Of a stretch of 64,000 bases of DNA, positions 62,396 to 64,000 are shown one piece after another. The notes under the pieces were generated by a model that saw nothing but the letters and a program-made list of their open reading frames with translations, was not told where the DNA came from and searched no databases. The DNA is from Pseudomonadota bacterium (GTDB lineage Bacteria; Pseudomonadota; Gammaproteobacteria; Burkholderiales; Ferrovaceae). Position numbers and translations under genes: made by a program. The stretch's first letter is position 1; the number at the start of each line of letters is the position of its first letter. Location of the stretch: positions 94,473 to 158,472 of the forward strand of contig JAKABO010000001.1 of assembly GCA_021796835.1 (NCBI GenBank), written 5' to 3'.

Positions 62396-62426
62396 AGCCG
62401 ATTCATATTGAGACAGGAGAGAGATC

Positions 62427-63965
62427 ATGACGCAGAACTCGAGTAGTGTGCTGGACCATTTCAATTTATTTCGAGAGCCGGAATATCTGGAGATGTTCGA
62501 GGACAAGAAGCGGAATTTTGAGAACGCGCACCCGAAGGAACGGGTGGAGGAGATCCGGGAGTGGACCAAGACCTGGGAATACCGGGAGAAGAATTTTGGG
62601 CGTGAAGCGCTGACGGTGAATCCGGCGAAGGCGTGCCAGCCGTTGGGGGCGGTGTTTGTGGCGGTGGGATTTGAAGGGACGATGCCGTTTGTGCATGGTT
62701 CGCAGGGGTGCGTGGCGTATTACCGAAGTCACCTGAGCCGGCACTTCAAGGAGCCGGCGTCCTGTGTTTCGTCGTCGATGACGGAAGATGCGGCGGTGTT
62801 TGGGGGTTTGAACAACATGATCGACGGGTTGGCCAATACCTACAGCATGTACAAGCCGAAGATGATTGCGGTGTCCACGACCTGCATGGCGGAAGTGATT
62901 GGGGATGACCTGAACGGGTTTATCACCAACGCGCGCAACAAGGGGAGCGTGCCGGCGGACTACCCGGTGCCTTATGCACATACGCCGGCGTTTGTGGGGA
63001 GCCATATTACGGGGTATGACAACGCGCTGAAGGGGATTCTGTCGAATTTCTGGGAAGGGAAGACGCGGGTGGGGAACGAGAAGATCAACCTGATTGGGGG
63101 ATTTGACGGTTACACCGTGGGGAATACGCGGGAAGTGAAGCGGATGCTGGATGAGATGGGGGTGGACTACACGATTCTGGCGGACAACAGCGAAGTGTTT
63201 GACACGCCTGCGGATGGGGAATTCCGGATGTACGACGGGGGGACGACGCTGGAGGATACGGCGGCGGCATTGAACGCGAAGGCGACGATTTCGATGCAGC
63301 AGTACTGCACCGAGAAGACCCTGTCGTATGCGGCGAGCCAGGGGCAGGAGGTGGTGTCTTTCAATCATCCGGTTGGGGTGGCTGGGACGGACAAGTTTCT
63401 GATGGAGGTGTCACGGATCACGGGCAAGGCGATCCCGGCCTCGCTGACGAAGGAGCGTGGGCGTCTGGTGGACGCGATTGCGGATTCGAGCGCCCATATT
63501 CATGGCAAGAAGTTTGCGATCTATGGGGACCCTGACCTTTGCCTGGGTCTGGCGGCCTTTCTGATGGAGTTGGGGGCGGAGCCGGTGCATGTGCTGTCGA
63601 CCAATGGGGGAAGCGAATGGTTGGCGAAGATGGAGGCCCTGCTGGCTTCCTCCCCCTTTGGGGCGGGCTGCCATGCCTATGCGGGGAAGGATTTGTGGCA
63701 CATGCGCTCGCTGCTGTTTACGGAGCCGGTGGACTTTTTGATTGGGAACACCTATGGGAAGTATCTGGAACGGGATACGGGGACGCCGCTGATCCGGATC
63801 GGGTTTCCGATCTTTGACCGGCACCACCATCACCGTTATCCGGTGTGGGGTTATCAGGGCGGGATGAGGGTGTTGGTGACGGTGCTCGACAAGATATTTG
63901 ACGAGATGGACAAGAATACCAACATTCCTGCCAAGAGCGATTATAGCTTCGACATCATTCGCTGA
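62427..63965 (+). CDS. nifK: Nitrogenase MoFe protein beta chain
   Basis: A 512-residue subunit. P-cluster Cys are in [23 protein letters not shown] and [24 protein letters not shown] holds the Ser that can ligate the oxidised P-cluster. The C terminus SDYSFDIIR ends the chain normally, so the gene is complete 35 bp before the window edge. The ATG follows nifD by 31 bp with an AGGAGAGAG site. Confidence 0.98.
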   Translation: MTQNSSSVLDHFNLFREPEYLEMFEDKKRNFENAHPKERVEEIREWTKTWEYREKNFGREALTVNPAKACQPLGAVFVAVGFEGTMPFVHGSQGCVAYYRSHLSRHFKEPASCVSSSMTEDAAVFGGLNNMIDGLANTYSMYKPKMIAVSTTCMAEVIGDDLNGFITNARNKGSVPADYPVPYAHTPAFVGSHITGYDNALKGILSNFWEGKTRVGNEKINLIGGFDGYTVGNTREVKRMLDEMGVDYTILADNSEVFDTPADGEFRMYDGGTTLEDTAAALNAKATISMQQYCTEKTLSYAASQGQEVVSFNHPVGVAGTDKFLMEVSRITGKAIPASLTKERGRLVDAIADSSAHIHGKKFAIYGDPDLCLGLAAFLMELGAEPVHVLSTNGGSEWLAKMEALLASSPFGAGCHAYAGKDLWHMRSLLFTEPVDFLIGNTYGKYLERDTGTPLIRIGFPIFDRHHHHRYPVWGYQGGMRVLVTVLDKIFDEMDKNTNIPAKSDYSFDIIR

Positions 63966-64000
63966 AGCAAGGTCGGGGGTGGCGGGCACAGCATCGCTCT

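Overview
The window looks like a chromosomal segment of a diazotrophic, Gram-negative proteobacterium, most likely a betaproteobacterium. The gene set (Mo-nitrogenase, nirBD/nas nitrate assimilation, Ara4N lipid A modification, FNR, PII) and moderate GC would fit acidophilic iron oxidisers such as Ferrovum. That name is a guess from gene content; no rRNA or taxonomic marker is present. There are no insertion sequences, phage genes or CRISPR arrays. The only accessory-looking DNA is the left end: an MNT/HEPN toxin-antitoxin pair beside a perfect palindrome and what looks like the 3' half of a tRNA.

Layout. 0-0.5 kb: hepT-mntA-like pair. 0.7-8.5 kb: rpsU, sppA, psiE-like, a split aerotaxis receptor (PAS protein plus HAMP-MCP-CZB), an EF-hand membrane protein, yceI. 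8.7-12 kb: fnr, ompW and hemN, each with an FNR-like box. 12-14.4 kb: a TonB-dependent receptor bracketed by two near-identical terminators. 14.6-16.7 kb: PII, purK, purE. 16.7-22.8 kb: an Ara4N operon with arnA split into two genes. 22.8-31.8 kb: trxB, ftsK, lolA, tRNA-Arg, tRNA-Pro, folB, a pteridine-reductase-like SDR, yhiN-like, a sugar mutarotase, nhaA. 32.3-34.5 kb: a bifunctional glucosylglycerol-phosphate synthase/phosphatase.

34.8-53 kb is a nitrate assimilation and molybdenum cofactor island. The plus-strand operon is outer membrane protein, moaA, mogA, mobB, moeA, moaD. The convergent minus-strand operon is nasS, nirB, nirD, narK-type transporter, PP2C-kinase, nasC. nasT and moaE-moaC-mobA lie beyond. 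Both big operons begin with a sigma-54 promoter followed by a NasT-type (ANTAR) two-hairpin leader and an overlapping terminator. Nitrate sensing by NasS/NasT should therefore control not only nitrate/nitrite reduction but also Moco synthesis and an outer membrane channel.

53-64 kb is the nif region: nifV, a divergent operon (ferredoxin, nifZ, DUF3024-like, nifS, nifT, a small nif protein, a DegT-family protein lacking the PLP lysine, a 2Fe-2S ferredoxin, a 69-aa protein, a SIR2-like protein), then nifHDK. Perfect sigma-54 promoters and TGT-N10-ACA (NifA-type) sites precede these units. A paralogue of the nas-linked outer membrane protein sits beside nifV with a sigma-54 promoter and a NifA-type site. 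One paralogue therefore appears tied to nitrate assimilation and the other to nitrogen fixation, both molybdenum-dependent pathways. This pairing and the lysine-less DegT/SIR2 nif module are the most novel items here.
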